From positions 57,986,987 through 58,050,986 of the forward strand of contig OU744726.1 of NCBI GenBank assembly GCA_916613615.1: a stretch of 64,000 bases of DNA, read 5' to 3'. A program made the position numbers and the translations under genes. Each line of letters begins with the position of its first letter. The stretch's first letter is position 1. The notes beneath the pieces were generated by a model. The model searched no databases, was not told the origin of the DNA, and worked only from the letters and a program-made list of their open reading frames with translations. Below, piece by piece: positions 11,201 to 25,300 of this stretch. The stretch is from Steromphala cineraria (Eukaryota; Mollusca; Gastropoda; Trochida; Trochidae).

Positions 11201-12507
11201 ACGACGATGGGTCTTAAATATAATAGGTTTTTCATTGTGTCAATATGAAGGCATACAATCCCGATCATGATCGAAAATCTTACCGCGACGCATGTCAATG
11301 AATAAATTCAATTTCTTGTTACTTATCTAAAGCATTCAGACGAAAATTTAGAGTTGATAGTTGTTGACGGTAAGATAACGATTTGACCCGTGACCCGTGA
11401 CCTAGGCCTCTGTGCACAAAATAGACTGTTTTAGATTTTCATGGAAAACCAGTATTTCTAAAACATTTTTAATTTGGAGCTGAAAAACAATAGATATAAA
11501 ATACACTACAAGACATCTAGGTTCGTATCAAAGCCAAGCCATATGTCATTTAAATCACGGAGCGGCTCTTTAACCTACTGTCAACACTCAGCAAGGACCC
11601 AAGTGGAGAATTCAAACACTCCAAATTGATACTCCTTTCTTGTGTAACTTAATTATTCCTTAACTTAGAGGCAAATAGGACAGATTAGCCATCAAAACAT
11701 ACAATCATGAGTTTGAAGTAAATCCTTATCTCCAAGATTTCCATAAAGTTGTTCCTTACCCTAAAGACCACATAGTCAGAGTGGACTCTTCAAACAAATG
11801 GGACATAGGGAGTGAATATGTGCGTGTTTAACCGAGTCAACATCACCAGTGTGTTAGGGCTGACCGTTAACCCTTAACTAGGACTAGGAAGCTACAGTGT
11901 CGAAGGTGAGAATTATTGCTTCATCTAGTACTTTATGTGCGTAGTTCAATGGTTAATCTTCAACCTAGAGTCAAATCTAGGACTTTGAGTTATATTCTTG
12001 TCCCGAGACCATATTAGACAGCCGTACTTTTAACTCTTAACCTTTGGAATAAATACTGCAGGTTACGAGGGTCGAATTTCAATAATAGAAAGTTCATGTA
12101 ACTGAGTATTTCACAATGTTAGTTCTCTAACCATTAAAACAAATCCTGCAGTAGATTGTATTTTTTTTTACTAAATCAAATCACGTAAAAGTAAGACAAA
12201 GACAATGCTTGAACTGTAACCAAGTTCACTTCTTTGAAAGTATTTACTAAACAAATAGAGCAATCAACATGGGACCACTTCAAACGCACAGTATCGAGCT
12301 AAAGCATTTTTCTATTCTACCTGCACTTGTTTATTTCTACGCGTGTTTTAATCGATTTACCTACATATGAAAAGGGCTGCAGATAAGAACCAAACTCGAT
12401 GTGGCAGTGTCAGTGTGTTAACCCTTATTAAACAGAACAAGTAAATATCCCGGGACTGAGAGAGCTCGAGGTTCTACACCTTGTTTAAAATCAATACCGA
12501 GTAAACA
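8298..12507. other. Intergenic DNA, no gene seen
   Basis: Open frames here are short, AT-driven and without splice-compatible neighbours or recognisable motifs. The only clear structures are the palindrome at 9448-9480 (CATGATATC near its centre) and the fold-back element at 9674-9838. Confidence 0.6.
9674..9838. mobile_element. Fold-back element of the GACGTTTCG family, copy 1
   Basis: The left arm GTTATTATGGATAGTCAACT...GACGTTTCGGTGTAGAT is mirrored by ATCTACACCGAAA...AGTTGACTATCCATAATAAC, giving imperfect arms of ~75 bp. It shares AATAAAGAAGTTG and GACGTTTCG with the palindrome at 27325-27448. Non-coding. Confidence 0.8.
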
Positions 12508-13170
12508 TTTAAAGGGGCAGTAGCACGTTTTTTTATCATTTTATTTTTTAAATATTTCACTTATAATTGTAAGTTCATGCTAAATGTAGTATATTGACAG
12601 TGTCAACAATCTCATTACACAAGCCAATCACTCATAGTCAGAGGACAAAGCATGAAGATTCACATAAAATCCATTGGCAGCCATTTTTTGTGAACACCTT
12701 TAATTCATTTTGTGTAAGGAAAAGGAGTCACATGACTAAACTTTACGTTACATAGTTGAATTATTACTGCTTCATTTAGTATAAATACATTGTCTTTCAA
12801 TTGGGACCATTTATTTTCATTTTCCTGACATCACCTTATATTCCCCCTGAAAACGTGCTACTGTCATTGTATGGTAACTCTCAATGTATTACTTTGAAAG
12901 TGTCAAACGTATCATTACACAAACCAATCATCCATACTAAGAGAACAAATTGTAAAGATTCATATAAAGTCCATTGGAAGCCATTTTTGTGTACACCTTT
13001 AATCCATTTTGTGAAAGAAAAAGAATCGCATGGCTGAACTTTACGCTATATATTTGATTTATGACTGCTACATTTAGTTGAAATACATTGTCTTTAAATA
13101 AGAACCATCTATTTTCATTTTCAAGACATCACCTTAAATTCCCCCTATAAACGTGCTACTGTCCCTTTAA
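12508..13170 (+). mobile_element. Family 1 element, tandem composite of ~1.8 copies
   Basis: The first copy runs from TTTAAAGGGGCAGTAGCACG to the right-end motif AACGTGCTACTGTC near 12864. A second copy lacking its left end follows directly (ATTGTATGGTAACTCTC onward) and closes with CGTGCTACTGTCCCTTTAA. The internal landmarks CATTACACAAGCCAATCA and CATTTTGTG occur once in each half, slightly varied. Confidence 0.8.
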
Positions 13171-13319
13171 CCTGAAGCCAGCAAGACGTCGGTAGAGGTA
13201 TATAGATGATGGTTTTTGTGTATATGGCAGCTTATGCCTCTTATTGTGCCAAAAACGTCAATATACATTATATACCTATATTGCCTAAAGGCAATCAACA
13301 ACCATTAGGTAAAGACTAA

Positions 13320-13820
13320 ATAAGCTAAATAAGATCTTGTGGAGTACCTTGGGTCGATTGCTACCATTAGACATTGCCGTCTTGTGTTAGTAACGTCAGA
13401 ACTACATATCGCTTCAAGGCTAACCCTTCACCTGAAGCTAAAAGAGATTCTTTTGGGGTAACTATCGTCGACTGCTTCTAATATCTACCTTTAGAATAGC
13501 CGTCAACGCTGCATCTTGAGTTAGTAACGTCAGAACTACATATCGCTTCAAGGCTAACCCTTAACCTGCGGAAATAATTCTTAAAAAGAACATCATGAGT
13601 TCAGCGTAGGGGAAGATTAGGCAAGATACAGAAGGGATGTACAGCAGAATTAGACAGAGACTTCACACAAAGATGATAAGTGAAACTTCTCGTGGCGAAA
13701 CTTACGTTGAAAGCTACTGAAATCTACTCAAGTTAGAAAACCAGTAAACGCTGGCTCTTGTATCAATAACGTTAGAGCTTAATATTATCTAAAGGCTAAC
13801 CCTTAACCTGGTGAAATACT
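13320..13820. repeat. Degenerate direct repeats with GGCTAACCCTTAACCTG
   Basis: Three segments near 13381-13443, 13514-13573 and 13756-13815 share TAGTAACGTCAGAACTACAT followed by AAGGCTAACCCTT(A/C)ACCTG, the third diverged. Spacing is irregular (~130 and ~245 bp). No ORF or transposon ends were recognised. Confidence 0.55.
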
Positions 13821-14399
13821 ATTAAAATGCCACCCTCGGGGTGCACCGTATGGGAGGGAAGGTAAGATAAAGTAGAGAGTTTACACGTACATGGGGTCTA
13901 GGTGAGTCAATATCAAAGTGGGGAGAAGATCCCCTCGCGGGTCTGCAGGAGCCCTGACGTGTTGACAAGGGCTTTCTCCGGGGCAAAGCGGGAGCCATGG
14001 ACAAATAGTTGTACCTCGCGGGTTAGAGGGTTAAAAGCAGACTTGATGTGTTAACAAACAAGGACTGTGAACGTTTGAGGGGAAATGATTCCATTGAGAT
14101 GAAATAGCTCTGGGACCTCTGTTGAAACCATGTTGAATTCATTATGACCTTGACAGGAGATGGGGTAAGTATTACTGTAGGTAACTAAACATTGATTGTC
14201 GATACTGCTTATTCACTTGAAAAGGCTCAGAGTTTCCTATTTACAAACAGGAGTTGCGAACCTTTAGAGGGATAAGATTGAATTGAGACACTTTTTGAAC
14301 TTCTTTCAGTTCATTGTGACCTTGGCTAGTGATGAGTTAGATCTTTCGATAGGTAAAATTAAAGGGATTATTTAGGCAATCATTATTGCATGTCGATAT

Positions 14400-14446
<47 letters not shown>

Positions 14447-16140
14447 GATGATGATGATGATGTTGATGTTGATGTTGATGTTGATGTTGATGTTGTTGAT
14501 GTTGATGTATATGTTGGGTTAAAAGTCCCCTGGTTTTTGTTTAAAGGTGTAAATCCATTCTGATCTTTCTCTGAGGCCTATTCTGTAAAACAAGTAGCAG
14601 TACTTTCAAATGATAGAACTTGTTGACCATGGAGGCGACATGTAAGAACCATTTATATATGTTTATTATCAATACTTGTGACCATTTCGTGCATAACAAC
14701 AACAACAACAGCAAAATGCGTTATATTGTACAAAATGAAAATCAGAACACAATTGTTTATTCATTAAAGTATTTTAAGCTATCTAAAATAAATACAGTAT
14801 GTTGCTTGTGAATTGAATGGAACCAGTGTGACCGCCAGGAAATGTCTCATGTTTAACTTTAGGAAGGAATGTCTTACTGTTGACCATCTTGTGCGATGTA
14901 TCAAAGAGGTCATTGTCCGAAGAGAGAGCTTCAGCTTCATGTAAAAGGCGGAAATTGTTTCTTGTTTGCTGGATATGATGTGCTATGAGCGTTAGACTTA
15001 TATTCAGTCTCTGAAAATGAATCTATAAAATAATTGCTAATATAAGGCGCTTAAAATTATAAAATAATTATATTACCAAATACATGTATATATGAAGTTT
15101 ATATGAAAAGATAAATTTAAAAAAAAATGAAGATTTGTATAAATTAAAATATGTATGAAACAACTTTAAATACAAGCTGAAGAGTACCCATTTGTAAATT
15201 AAGTAAGCTGTGAATGAATGTCGTTTTAAAATACTAAAAATAATTGAGCATCTGACGATAAATGCAAAGAACTACAGCGTGATGTGGGTGTGTGTTGGTA
15301 TAGGTATATAGAAGGATTGGTGAATGGATGGTTAAGTGGATTGATGGAGTTATAGATAAAACTTTATATGGGTATTAACTTGCAACAAAAACGCTAACGG
15401 AGCAGCATGTTGGAGGTTTCTCAATAAAAATACTACAGAAAATTTAATTTCACCCACAGACAGCAGACAGATGTTTGTTAGGTGCAGTTTTCAAACACTG
15501 CTGTGACAACACACCTGCTCAACACACCTGTTGCTAATTAATTAATTCACGCCTTTACCTGGCCGAATGATGGCTATATCTCCCATCCCTTCTCCAATGC
15601 TTTTGTTAAGGAAAGGAAGACTACATTTCAGGAGGTTTACCAAAACGGGTGTATGGTCCTAGGTGTTACTAGAATACATATAAATGAGATACCATTATCC
15701 CTTAGGTCTTCAAAACCATTATCACAACCAACTCCACCGCAAGGTATGAGCCATGTTAGTCCCTAGCATTGAAGTCTTGCTGCAGTCCATCAACGTCTCT
15801 GTGTCAGCTTCTTAGCCTACGGCAGCTTAACTTGATATTTCTTACATAAATCTTCTGGAGGTTGACACTTGTCGCCGATAAAGGGCGCTGCACTCAAACA
15901 ACGAATTTTGACAGAATGCATCATGGCTTGTATATTAACCATTGATACAGGCTGTTTCTAGTTTTGCCTTGTTGGAAAGGTTTAATCTCATTTTCGTTCA
16001 TGAAAAATTTAAAAAAATGAAAATGTCAATTCTGATAAAAATATTATTTTAAAAGTAAGTGAACTTCATCGGGTCTACAAGATCAGTTCAAAATACAGAA
16101 TTTCCACCAAAAATGATTATTTGTGTAATTTATCCCCTTA
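13821..16140. other. Intergenic DNA with one microsatellite
   Basis: No supportable gene. The only structured element is the trinucleotide array at 14401-14515. Confidence 0.55.
14401..14515. repeat. (TTG)n/(GAT)n/(GATGTT)n microsatellite
   Basis: About 15 TGT/TTG units are followed by GATGATGAT and then a run of GATGTT hexamers, ~115 bp in total. Confidence 0.95.
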
Positions 16141-16486
16141 TAAAGAGACAGTCCTATGAGCAGGTTTTGTTTCTTCATGTTTTCCCCAATAAATATCAGG
16201 TAATCCCATAAAAATTTAATGGCTGAAGGGGGTTAACCATCTTATAACTCGACTCAGAGTACCCGTATCCATAGAAGTAATTATTGAGTCTCAAGAGGAA
16301 ATTGCTGACGGCCATTTAGTGTGAACACCTACAAATAGTAATTTAAGTTTGGGAAATGAATTTGCTGAGCATAGTCGAACGTTCGTTTTCAGAACAGCCA
16401 GTTTCAATGTAAACTTTCTCTTGCATTTGGTATTTTTTCCCCGTTTGCGATATCCCTTTTTACCTTGTGTTATTGTCCCTTTAAGT
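16141..16486 (+). mobile_element. Diverged family 1 MITE-like copy
   Basis: The internal landmark GACGGCCATTTAGTGTGAACACCT and the right end TTATTGTCCCTTTAAG match family 1. The left end TATAAAGAGACAGTCC is a degraded version of the family terminus. Ends are approximate. Confidence 0.5.
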
Positions 16487-19124
16487 TTAGAAGCCTATGT
16501 GGAAAGGGAATGTCTGTATGTGGTCACTGCGTGCATGAAGGGAGAAAACCCCAACAAAACGACTGTGTACATATACGTACACTATACATACAGTTGACAT
16601 TCGCTTTTCTTCTTGCTCGAGGTTCAAGATAAGATACACAGTGACACAATTCTCCCGGGGTTTTTTTTATTTCAAAATGACACGATATGCTGTTGCAACA
16701 AGGTAAGGAACTCCACATTTCTCATTTCGAAACTTTTATTGAGAGAGATTTTTTAAAATACAGTGAACCCGTGCTTTGCGGACTAAAAATTAAATTTTCA
16801 TACAGGTTTGAATTAAATAAAAGAAATGGATTTAATTCAATTTAACCACCATCTTATTCATTATTCTTAGTATGCTTTGTGATCGCTCATAAAGAACCAT
16901 TGTTGACATATGAAGTAAAAAGTAAGAAACGGACTGTAATGGTATTTTTTAATTTATACTTACAATTAATCAAAATTAATTAATGAGAATTCGATATGAT
17001 ATTTATATATTTGAACTGAGAGAGATGCATATAGAACTCACGAAAATTCTTTATTTACAGCTTTGTTTTACAGTATCTTCAATCTTACGTCTAGCAAAAA
17101 CTTATCGTGTTAACGATCTATATAACTTGCCGACAGCAACAGATGACCTGATGGTTCATGTGTGAACAGGGGAATATTTTGAATGTTTGTTGAACAAATG
17201 TGTACATGAAATATTTTAAATAAGCCTACCAATAAGCAGAATAAATTGTAGTCTCTGAGATAAAAATATTATCAAAATGCAGCTTTTTATTATCAAAAGA
17301 GAAAGGAGCCCTCTGAAGCTATTCATTTTTCTGCAGTGATCTAGACTTGCTACAATAACAAAGGCTTGCATGTGTCTTTAGAGATATTTGGTTTTAAGAG
17401 CTGTAGGACAGATAAGGCAATTATTAAGAAGCGTCTTATCGTGTTTAAGTATAGATTAAAATTTAATCTATGGCTTATTTAAAATAAATAATATTCCTTC
17501 ATTTATAATATTTTAATTCTTTAAGCTTTTCATTTTATATTTAGACAATCCAGACTTGCAGAAATATGCAGACTGTATTGAGCCCCGTAATAATACCTAC
17601 ACAATCATGAAGTAGCACTAAGTGCATAAAGGCCCATATAAATAGGACATCGACTTATTTTCAAGACATTTGCTTATCATTTTTTTCTTATATATGATAA
17701 ATCTGATTAACCTTTTCATGATGTGGTTGTGGGTTTTCCATGAATAGTAAATGTTATTAAACGTCGATCGGTGTCAGCTGTTCTTATGCATATAAGTCTA
17801 TGATTTCAAATGTACTATTGTTTTCTTTGCAATGTAATAATAAACATTATTACTGTAGAAGTGTTTGTTGTCATAAGTGATATCATTACGATTTATCACG
17901 AGATTACATTATGATGGGTCTTGAAAAAAGAAGGTTGGGATCAAATTTAGAAAAAAATGATATCAAATTAATAAAGGAGTTAATTTGATTTGAATTTTTG
18001 TAAGACAATGTAATTAAAACGGAAAAAAAATGTATTTAAAAAAATATTTAGATAATCACTGGAAGAGGGATTCGAACTCACACCATGTTCCAAAATGCGC
18101 AGAAGAGTTTTACGCACATCAGGAAGTAACGTGGATAGACGACAGAGTACGAGTGGGTTTTAAAAACAAAGCGAGCGGCCTGTCCGACTTGCGACCGGAA
18201 AAGTTCTACAAAAGGATGATTTCCAAGACGAGGACACTTCTGTGTTAGATTATGTGTTGCCGAAACGAATTGACATAGTTCAAGTAAAAACGTAGCTTCG
18301 CATTTACTCGTACTGTTACTGTAAGAAAGTAAACATTGGGAAGGCAATTCAAAGTAAACAAAGTCATTGAAAGTGAAGTTGAGAATCTTACAAAGTTTTG
18401 AATACATGCAACTTTACAAGACGTAGTCTGCTTATTTGTTTAGATCAACATAGCCATAAACGTGTACATGACAGTTAAATTGATGCAAGCGAATGACATG
18501 AATTTATTAATTATTTTCAAGTTTTTGCAAAATAATTCATGAATTTCAGACGTGTTTGTATAAATGTCCAATATAAGATCCTAATATTCAAGATGTCCAT
18601 GAACCCATTATCCTTATATCTATCATATTATTGTTAATATTTGATTAATTTTTGTCATGCACAATATATTTTGCCAATGTCATAAATACAGTGTGTCAGG
18701 CAGTTCCGGATCACTAAGGAATCATCGGCTGCATGCGCCTACCCAGAAAGATATTTTAATAATCTTAGTGCATTTCCTTTTCAAACCATGTTTCATGCAA
18801 CTCGACACGGAATTAGAATTAAATACAACACTGATTAGATTTAGAAAAATTACGAAAGAAACAAGCCGTCATTACGATGATAGGTGTCCTCTTTTTCGGG
18901 CGCTCAAGTTCATTTGCAAACAGAAAAAATTAAAATAATAATGTATCATAAACGAACACTGTCAGAGCTTTAAAACGATACATAAATGACGTAAATCCAT
19001 TGAGAACTATGAATTCTAGCTGCAAATGTACGTGCAAGTGATCCGGAATACCCGTGATCCGGAATACCCTTACGCACTGTATATTTTTCTCTAAATTCTT
19101 CAAATCATATTTCTTATATTTCAG
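16487..19124. other. Upstream flank of EOGT, no coding exon recognised
   Basis: No exon or element was recognised. It should contain the EOGT promoter and, because an acceptor site abuts the EOGT start codon, probably at least one untranslated 5' exon that I cannot place. Confidence 0.45.
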
Positions 19125-19305
19125 GATGTCCAGAAGATGGTCACTGACCTGTTTGATTGTCTTACACCTGGTTGTCATGACAACTGCAGGTAAGAAGAAG
19201 GATTGGGGAGGTTTGAACCTGCCTCGGGAACACATCCCATATTTCTTTCGTAACAACCCTGACGTCAAACGACGGTGTGAAGAAGATGAAGCCTGTCCTT
19301 TCAAG
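19125..19305 (+). CDS. EOGT: EOGT exon 1 (signal peptide and N terminus)
   Basis: An acceptor TTATATTTCAG is followed by one base and ATG at 19126. The exon codes residues 1-60. It begins [20 protein letters not shown], a typical signal peptide, and contains the conserved [10 protein letters not shown]. The donor is AAG|GTGAAC. The upstream ATG at 19054 is in the same frame but lies before the acceptor, so it was not chosen. Confidence 0.88.
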
Positions 19306-22300
19306 GTGAACAGAAAATGGTTCTTACCAGTTTCTAAAGTTTACTCTCCATTATTATATTGAAAAATGTCAGAGTTCCTTTTAAGCAATTTGTGCATCAT
19401 ATCATTAATGTGACTCGACCACAGCTTGAATTTTACGGGTCCCATCCAAATGGTATTGACCGTATTCATGAGCATATGACACAGAACTTTGGGATAAATT
19501 TACTTCTGAATCAGTTATTTCAATTAAGATGAAACAGCTATAAATATATGCAGCAGCAAAAGCAACACTCACTCCCACTTATGAATATGTCTAATGACAC
19601 CAATTATTTGAATAGTATTGTAAGATTTATAAAGATTATTGAATGACCACATGTTATTAATCTATTTATATAATGTAAATCATTCATGATTTAAGGGATT
19701 CTATGAATATTTTAGATAATGTCAAGCTATTGAGATTATCTCAAGATTTATTAAGAAACTACCAGAATGTCCTTGATTATTTGTAGTCTGACACAAAGAA
19801 GTCGAGATGTTGGGGCTATGAGGAGTCGTGTGAGGAGAAGGAGAGGATGAGCAGTCCAGTGTGTGATAGTAAAGAGAGGTAAGGACCTACACTCCAGGGA
19901 TGGAGACAGAAACACTGTTGTAATCACACAGTTGAGATGGGAAATGACTATGCATTACTCACACATGTACCTGATTTAAATAGACCATGATCAAAGAGTA
20001 CAAATTTAGAAATATTGACTCTCTGGATACAAACTTGTTCCATTTTGGTGTTTCCTCTCCACTGTCCACCAGCAACCCTGTCAGTCGTTCAGTTACAGTT
20101 TGGTGTAGGCAAGACCAATTTGGATATTTGAGACAAACAACTCACAGCTCTTTATATATGCTCTTCTATTACCAGACAAGTGAGCAAGTCTGAGACCAAC
20201 GGCGCCATCTTCTGGAAGCAGGCTGACTTTGGTCTCGTGTCACAGATGAAGGGGGAATACAAGCAGTACTGCAAGCCTCAACAACAGGTATGACAGAGTT
20301 ACCTCCCTTCACTCATTGTCTTGTAATCATGAAGCAGAAGTGAAATACAAATTTGGATATCCATAAAATCTCAATCAACAGCTACCTTATGAAGCCTTTC
20401 CAATTGAGCTACAGGGCTATCCTGTATGGGAGCATGGGGGTGTAGTGGTTACTTGGCTAGCTTGTCACACCAAAGACCAGGTTCCAATCCAGGTTTAGAC
20501 ACCAAACATTTGTGACTAGGGTTTTGTGTCTTTGGGCAAGGCATTTTATCCACATTGTACTCAGTCCACCAAGTTGTATAATTGGGTACCTTAATACAGG
20601 AAGTACGGACCTATATGGTTTGTTGCGGGAAGCCCTTAGGAGCTGCTTTGAAAGAACAATTTCTTTGTGGTAATAATCTACAGCCAATGAGAAGTGCTTT
20701 CGCTTGATATTAGGCTTAAAATATTGTCATAATCCTGCAACACAAAGACAAAATATAAAATGTTTGACAGTAGGCCTCTACAAGACTTGCATGACAAACA
20801 TTTCCTTTATTATACCCCATTATGGCTCCAGGGGCCAAGCCCTAAAAAGCATTGTTAATCTTCTGTACAAGACCTCGAAGCTGATACATGAAGTATATAT
20901 CCCTCTGCTGATTAGGATTGTAATTTATAGACTTTGTTATAATGTGGCTCCTCATTGTCAACCCATCACCTATTTGAATAATTGATTAGATAGTCTGTTC
21001 AGATACAGAGCCAATGGCTCTACTTTTTTAGGTTTTCTAAATATGGGCAGTTCTTTTTCAGATTAAAATTTTATTGATACACGCTTATGTCATCATCTTG
21101 TTCTGTTTAATTAATCTGTCGGAGGGGGGATGTTGATTACAATGTTGTCATGTTTTTCAAAGTATTGGATGTCTTTTGTGTGTTGAAAGTCATGCCTTAA
21201 AAAGAAGTTTTAGTTATGGTTTGATTGAGAGTCAAATTCAAAAATGATAATCATGTGATTTAATGCCTAATTTTGCAGTAGCAAAGTGTTTGAAGGGACC
21301 ATTCGAGCAGGTTATTTTTTGTGGAAACAAAATTCAGAAGGACTTTCCTGTTTACAATTATATATGATTTTTACATGATGATTTCAAACTTTATTTTATA
21401 TATGTTTGTGAGATAAGCATTTTGGTTGTTAAAGATTTGACAATTTGAAAAAAAATAGAGTGTATCGCTCAAAAAAACATAGTGAAATGTAGCCAATCAT
21501 CGAAGTTACGATCGTTTGCATTACTACGACAAAATGCTGTTGCAACTGATAACTTTTATTATGAATTATTTGTTAATATGCTCCTCTTCTATCAATCAAG
21601 TAGTTATTACTTAATTTTGTTAATGAATAAGCATATTACAGAACATTTGTTTTCTCGCAATGCTAACCTTTCAAAATGGCGGATGAAAGCCGCTCGAGTG
21701 GTGCCTTAAATTAAAGTTGTGAGACATGTTGATTAAAAGTCTGTTTTATTTGCAACAGGACGACTCCTCCCTGGAGTGTGTTGACTTCATGCGTTACTGC
21801 CGAGCTACAAATCTTTATCTGGATTTCCGGAACATCGACATTAAATCTAGTCGAGACAGGTTAGCCATCTGCAAAATATTCTCACTAGAGTCATTGTGAA
21901 TTTCTTTAGAATAATTTAGGAAGACTGAATACGAGATGAGATGAATATGATGATAAAAAACTATTGTTGTCCATAGAAAGTAGATATATATTTAGTTTCA
22001 AAGACAATCAATTGCTTAGACCTTCTTGACCAAGTTATACACTTTGAAGCATCCATAAAATCGTAATTATTTGACATTTTTGACAGTTATTGATTTGGTA
22101 CCAGATTGATATTCATTATCATTAATAATGACACTCATATTCTCTCATGACCCAAACAGATACAGAGAGGATATAATGTCCGGCGGAAGGGTCGGAGGTC
22201 ACTGTAAACTTGACACTAAAGCTTTAAAGAGACAATCAGCTCACAAGAGTCCTCTACAGAGTTGGTAAGTACTTGCACCTTCCAAAACCACTAACAGAGC

Positions 22301-25300
22301 CCGTCTCAAACAGCGACCTATGACCTTTTACCCCTTACAAATTAGCTACAAATATGTTTGTTCTACAAGCAGTCAGGTTTGGGTGCAATGCTACACTGAA
22401 TTTCAGTGCAGTACCACCCATGGTTGCTAGTTTCAGCCGATGCTCGCAGGTTTCACCGCAATGCATAGCCACAATAGTGTTGTGGGCTTTCTCCCTGCAT
22501 TAATACTAGCAGCCGCGATATAAGTGAAATACTCTTGAAAGCGGCGATAAACACAACATCACCTAACCTCACCTCACAAATACGTTTAAGAGCTTTTCTT
22601 GAGGCCTATGAGAGTGAATTGGTTAGAACTTACTGCATTATTCAACCTTTTCTGTGCCGACTCATTAGTGTACTGCAGTTGATTCTGATAGTCCAATCAG
22701 AAATCTCCTGGCCCAATTTACTGAGGTTTTATAGAAGGCTGAACAGGGTAAGGTGAAACCCCCAGTTTTGGGGCTACTCTGCTTTTGCGGTGTTCAACAA
22801 ATGCTAATCTAGTTTCTATAGGTTATAAAGAGACATTCAAACTATGAATTCTGTCTAAGTCAAGATGCAATGACTTTGAGAAGTTTAACTTCTGTTAGGC
22901 ATTGGGAAACAATGAGGCTGATGAAGTGGATTAAAACACTGAAGTTAACTTGGTTGCAGGTATGCTGAGCTGGAGCACTTCACATCTTTAGAGAAACAGC
23001 CTCTGTCTAGTGGCATGTGTGACGTCATCATCGACAAACCAACCATCATCTTGAAACTGGATGCAGGTACACGCTGACTCTGTTGTAGTATTACTCATTG
23101 ATGTGTGTTTATTGGAATATTGATGATGTAATTATTCTGAAGGTCAAAAGTGTTCAGTGTCAGAAGTTAAGGGCAAGTAACTCTTGTGAACCATGCTTCA
23201 TCATGATACACACTACTATCTGCATTGATGTGATTGGCCTGCTTATAAATAGGCTACGTCTGCACTAAACTGGTTACAAAACATGGGGCGGAGAAGGTAG
23301 CTGCGTCCTAGTGGCAAGGGAACACTTTGAAAGATTGAGTTTGTACCTCGATAGTAAAAATTTGAAATTTGTATTCCTTGTCGAATGGTCGATTTTAATA
23401 AGTGTGTCTCTCGTACAGGCATCAACATGTACCACCACTTCTGCGACTATGTGAACCTGTACCTCAGTCAGCACTTCAACAACTCCTTCTCTACAGACAT
23501 CCAGATCCTCATGTGGGATACGGTGAGTTGGAACTACTTTTATGTTATAATAGACATCTAAGATCCTCATGTGGGATACCGTGAGTTCGGACTACTTTCA
23601 TGCTATCATAGACATCTAAGGCTTCTATCATCAGTCCTTCTCTATACTTTTTAGCATTAGTCTAAGGCGAGATGGACTTACCTCATTGGCTATCATTCAG
23701 CATGAATGTAAGCTTATTTATTGGTCAGTATCTATCCTTCTGCCTGCTGACAAAATCTTCTCATAAGTTTTCACATTTTCAAGTTCTACTGAAGAAACGT
23801 TTCATCTCCAAAGATACATATTTTGGGGATGTCCCTTGCTTCTGGAGGATATTTAGATCGGACAAGACCACTCACCAATCGCCCCCATCCCCCTTACGTC
23901 CCCACCCCCTCTAGCAACTGCCCTCCCTCATCATCCCCCTCCTCCATCTCAACGCCCCATCCCCTCGTACAACTTACCCCTCCCCTCCCTCATCTTCCCC
24001 GCTAAAGCCCATCCCTACCCTAACCCACTAACCCCTCTTGCAATTTTAGGGGCACTATAGCAGCACAGAAAGGTAAAGGGTCTGCAGCAAGGCATAACAT
24101 GACAGTTCGGAAACTGGCGCTTTAGGCTTTGCTTAGGAAGATGTTTCGACACCCCACCCCCCACAGTATTTGTGTAGCAGACATGTCATCTATACTCTAT
24201 AACATCATCATCTTATATTGTCTTATTGAGATAATGCAGATAATTATTCCTAAGCCTGATTGTGATTTTGTTAGTTATATGGCTATAAGATTATTAACCT
24301 TTTATTCTCTTTGAGAGTGAAGAATGTTAAATTCAGAAGATTGATCAGGTATTATCAGTGAAGAAACATTCAGTGACCAACCGTTCCCTATATTTCAGAG
24401 TGGACTGCACTATGGAGACTTTTTCAGTGAGACCTGGAAGGTGTTCTCGGACTATCCGGTTATTCCATTACAACAGTACGAGGGTAAAAGGGTGAGACAA
24501 CAACATGTACATTCTCATGATGCAATCACTTAACCAAACCACTACAGAAGTATAATGGATTGATCTGAACAAATAATCCAGCAAAAATTAAGCTTTAATT
24601 GTAACCAGTTATCAAGAAAATATCTTTATATTTTTTCCTGTGTACATATAGATATATATATAAATGATGACATATCTGTTGATTGTCAATCAATTTTGTT
24701 TTGATGTATAAATCATCAATGTTTGTCTTCTGAAATATTGACGTATAAAGATATGTTTAAATGGAATTCTAGAATTGGAATAATGAATAACAAATTCTGT
24801 TTGCAATATTTAGTAAGTAATCAACAGTAATCATCAAGTATATTACATACTCAATTACCACTTTATTAATGCCGAGATTAGAATGTGTGGTATGACATTG
24901 TATATTCAGAAACATATATAAAAAAATCTTTGTTTATTCTAATAAGATTCTTTGTTTGTCTGCAGGTGTGTTTCAAGGAAGCGGTGTTCTCATTCCTAGC
25001 ACGGATGAGGCTTGGTCTGTACTACAATATGCCACTGGTGAGTTGGGTCAAGCTTCTCTCATTTCTCCTCTCCATCCTTTACCCATTCTCTACATACAGG
25101 GATAGCTCAAGTCATAACATTAAGTTTTATGAAGTGTTTTCATTGGCTGTAATTTCTCACATAGTTGTGTGTTGCAAAGTTAATTTAATTTCTCACATAG
25201 TTGTGTGTTGCAAAGTTGATTTAATTTCTCATAGTTGCGTGTTGCAAAGTTAATTTGATTTCTCATAGTTGCGTGTTGCAAAGTTAATTCAATTTCTCAC

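Noticed and set aside
13340..13820. Telomere-like TAACCCTTAACC sequence
   Set aside because: Only isolated degenerate motifs in irregular repeats; no TTAGGG array.
18055..18250. ORF of 72 codons with GGATTCGAACTCACACC, suggesting a tRNA or coding exon
   Set aside because: Only a B-box-like string in reverse orientation; no A box or cloverleaf, and the protein has no recognisable motif or splice partner.
19054..19125. Upstream in-frame ATG at 19054 as the EOGT start
   Set aside because: It lies before a good acceptor (TTATATTTCAG) that abuts the ATG at 19126, and only the latter gives a clean signal peptide.
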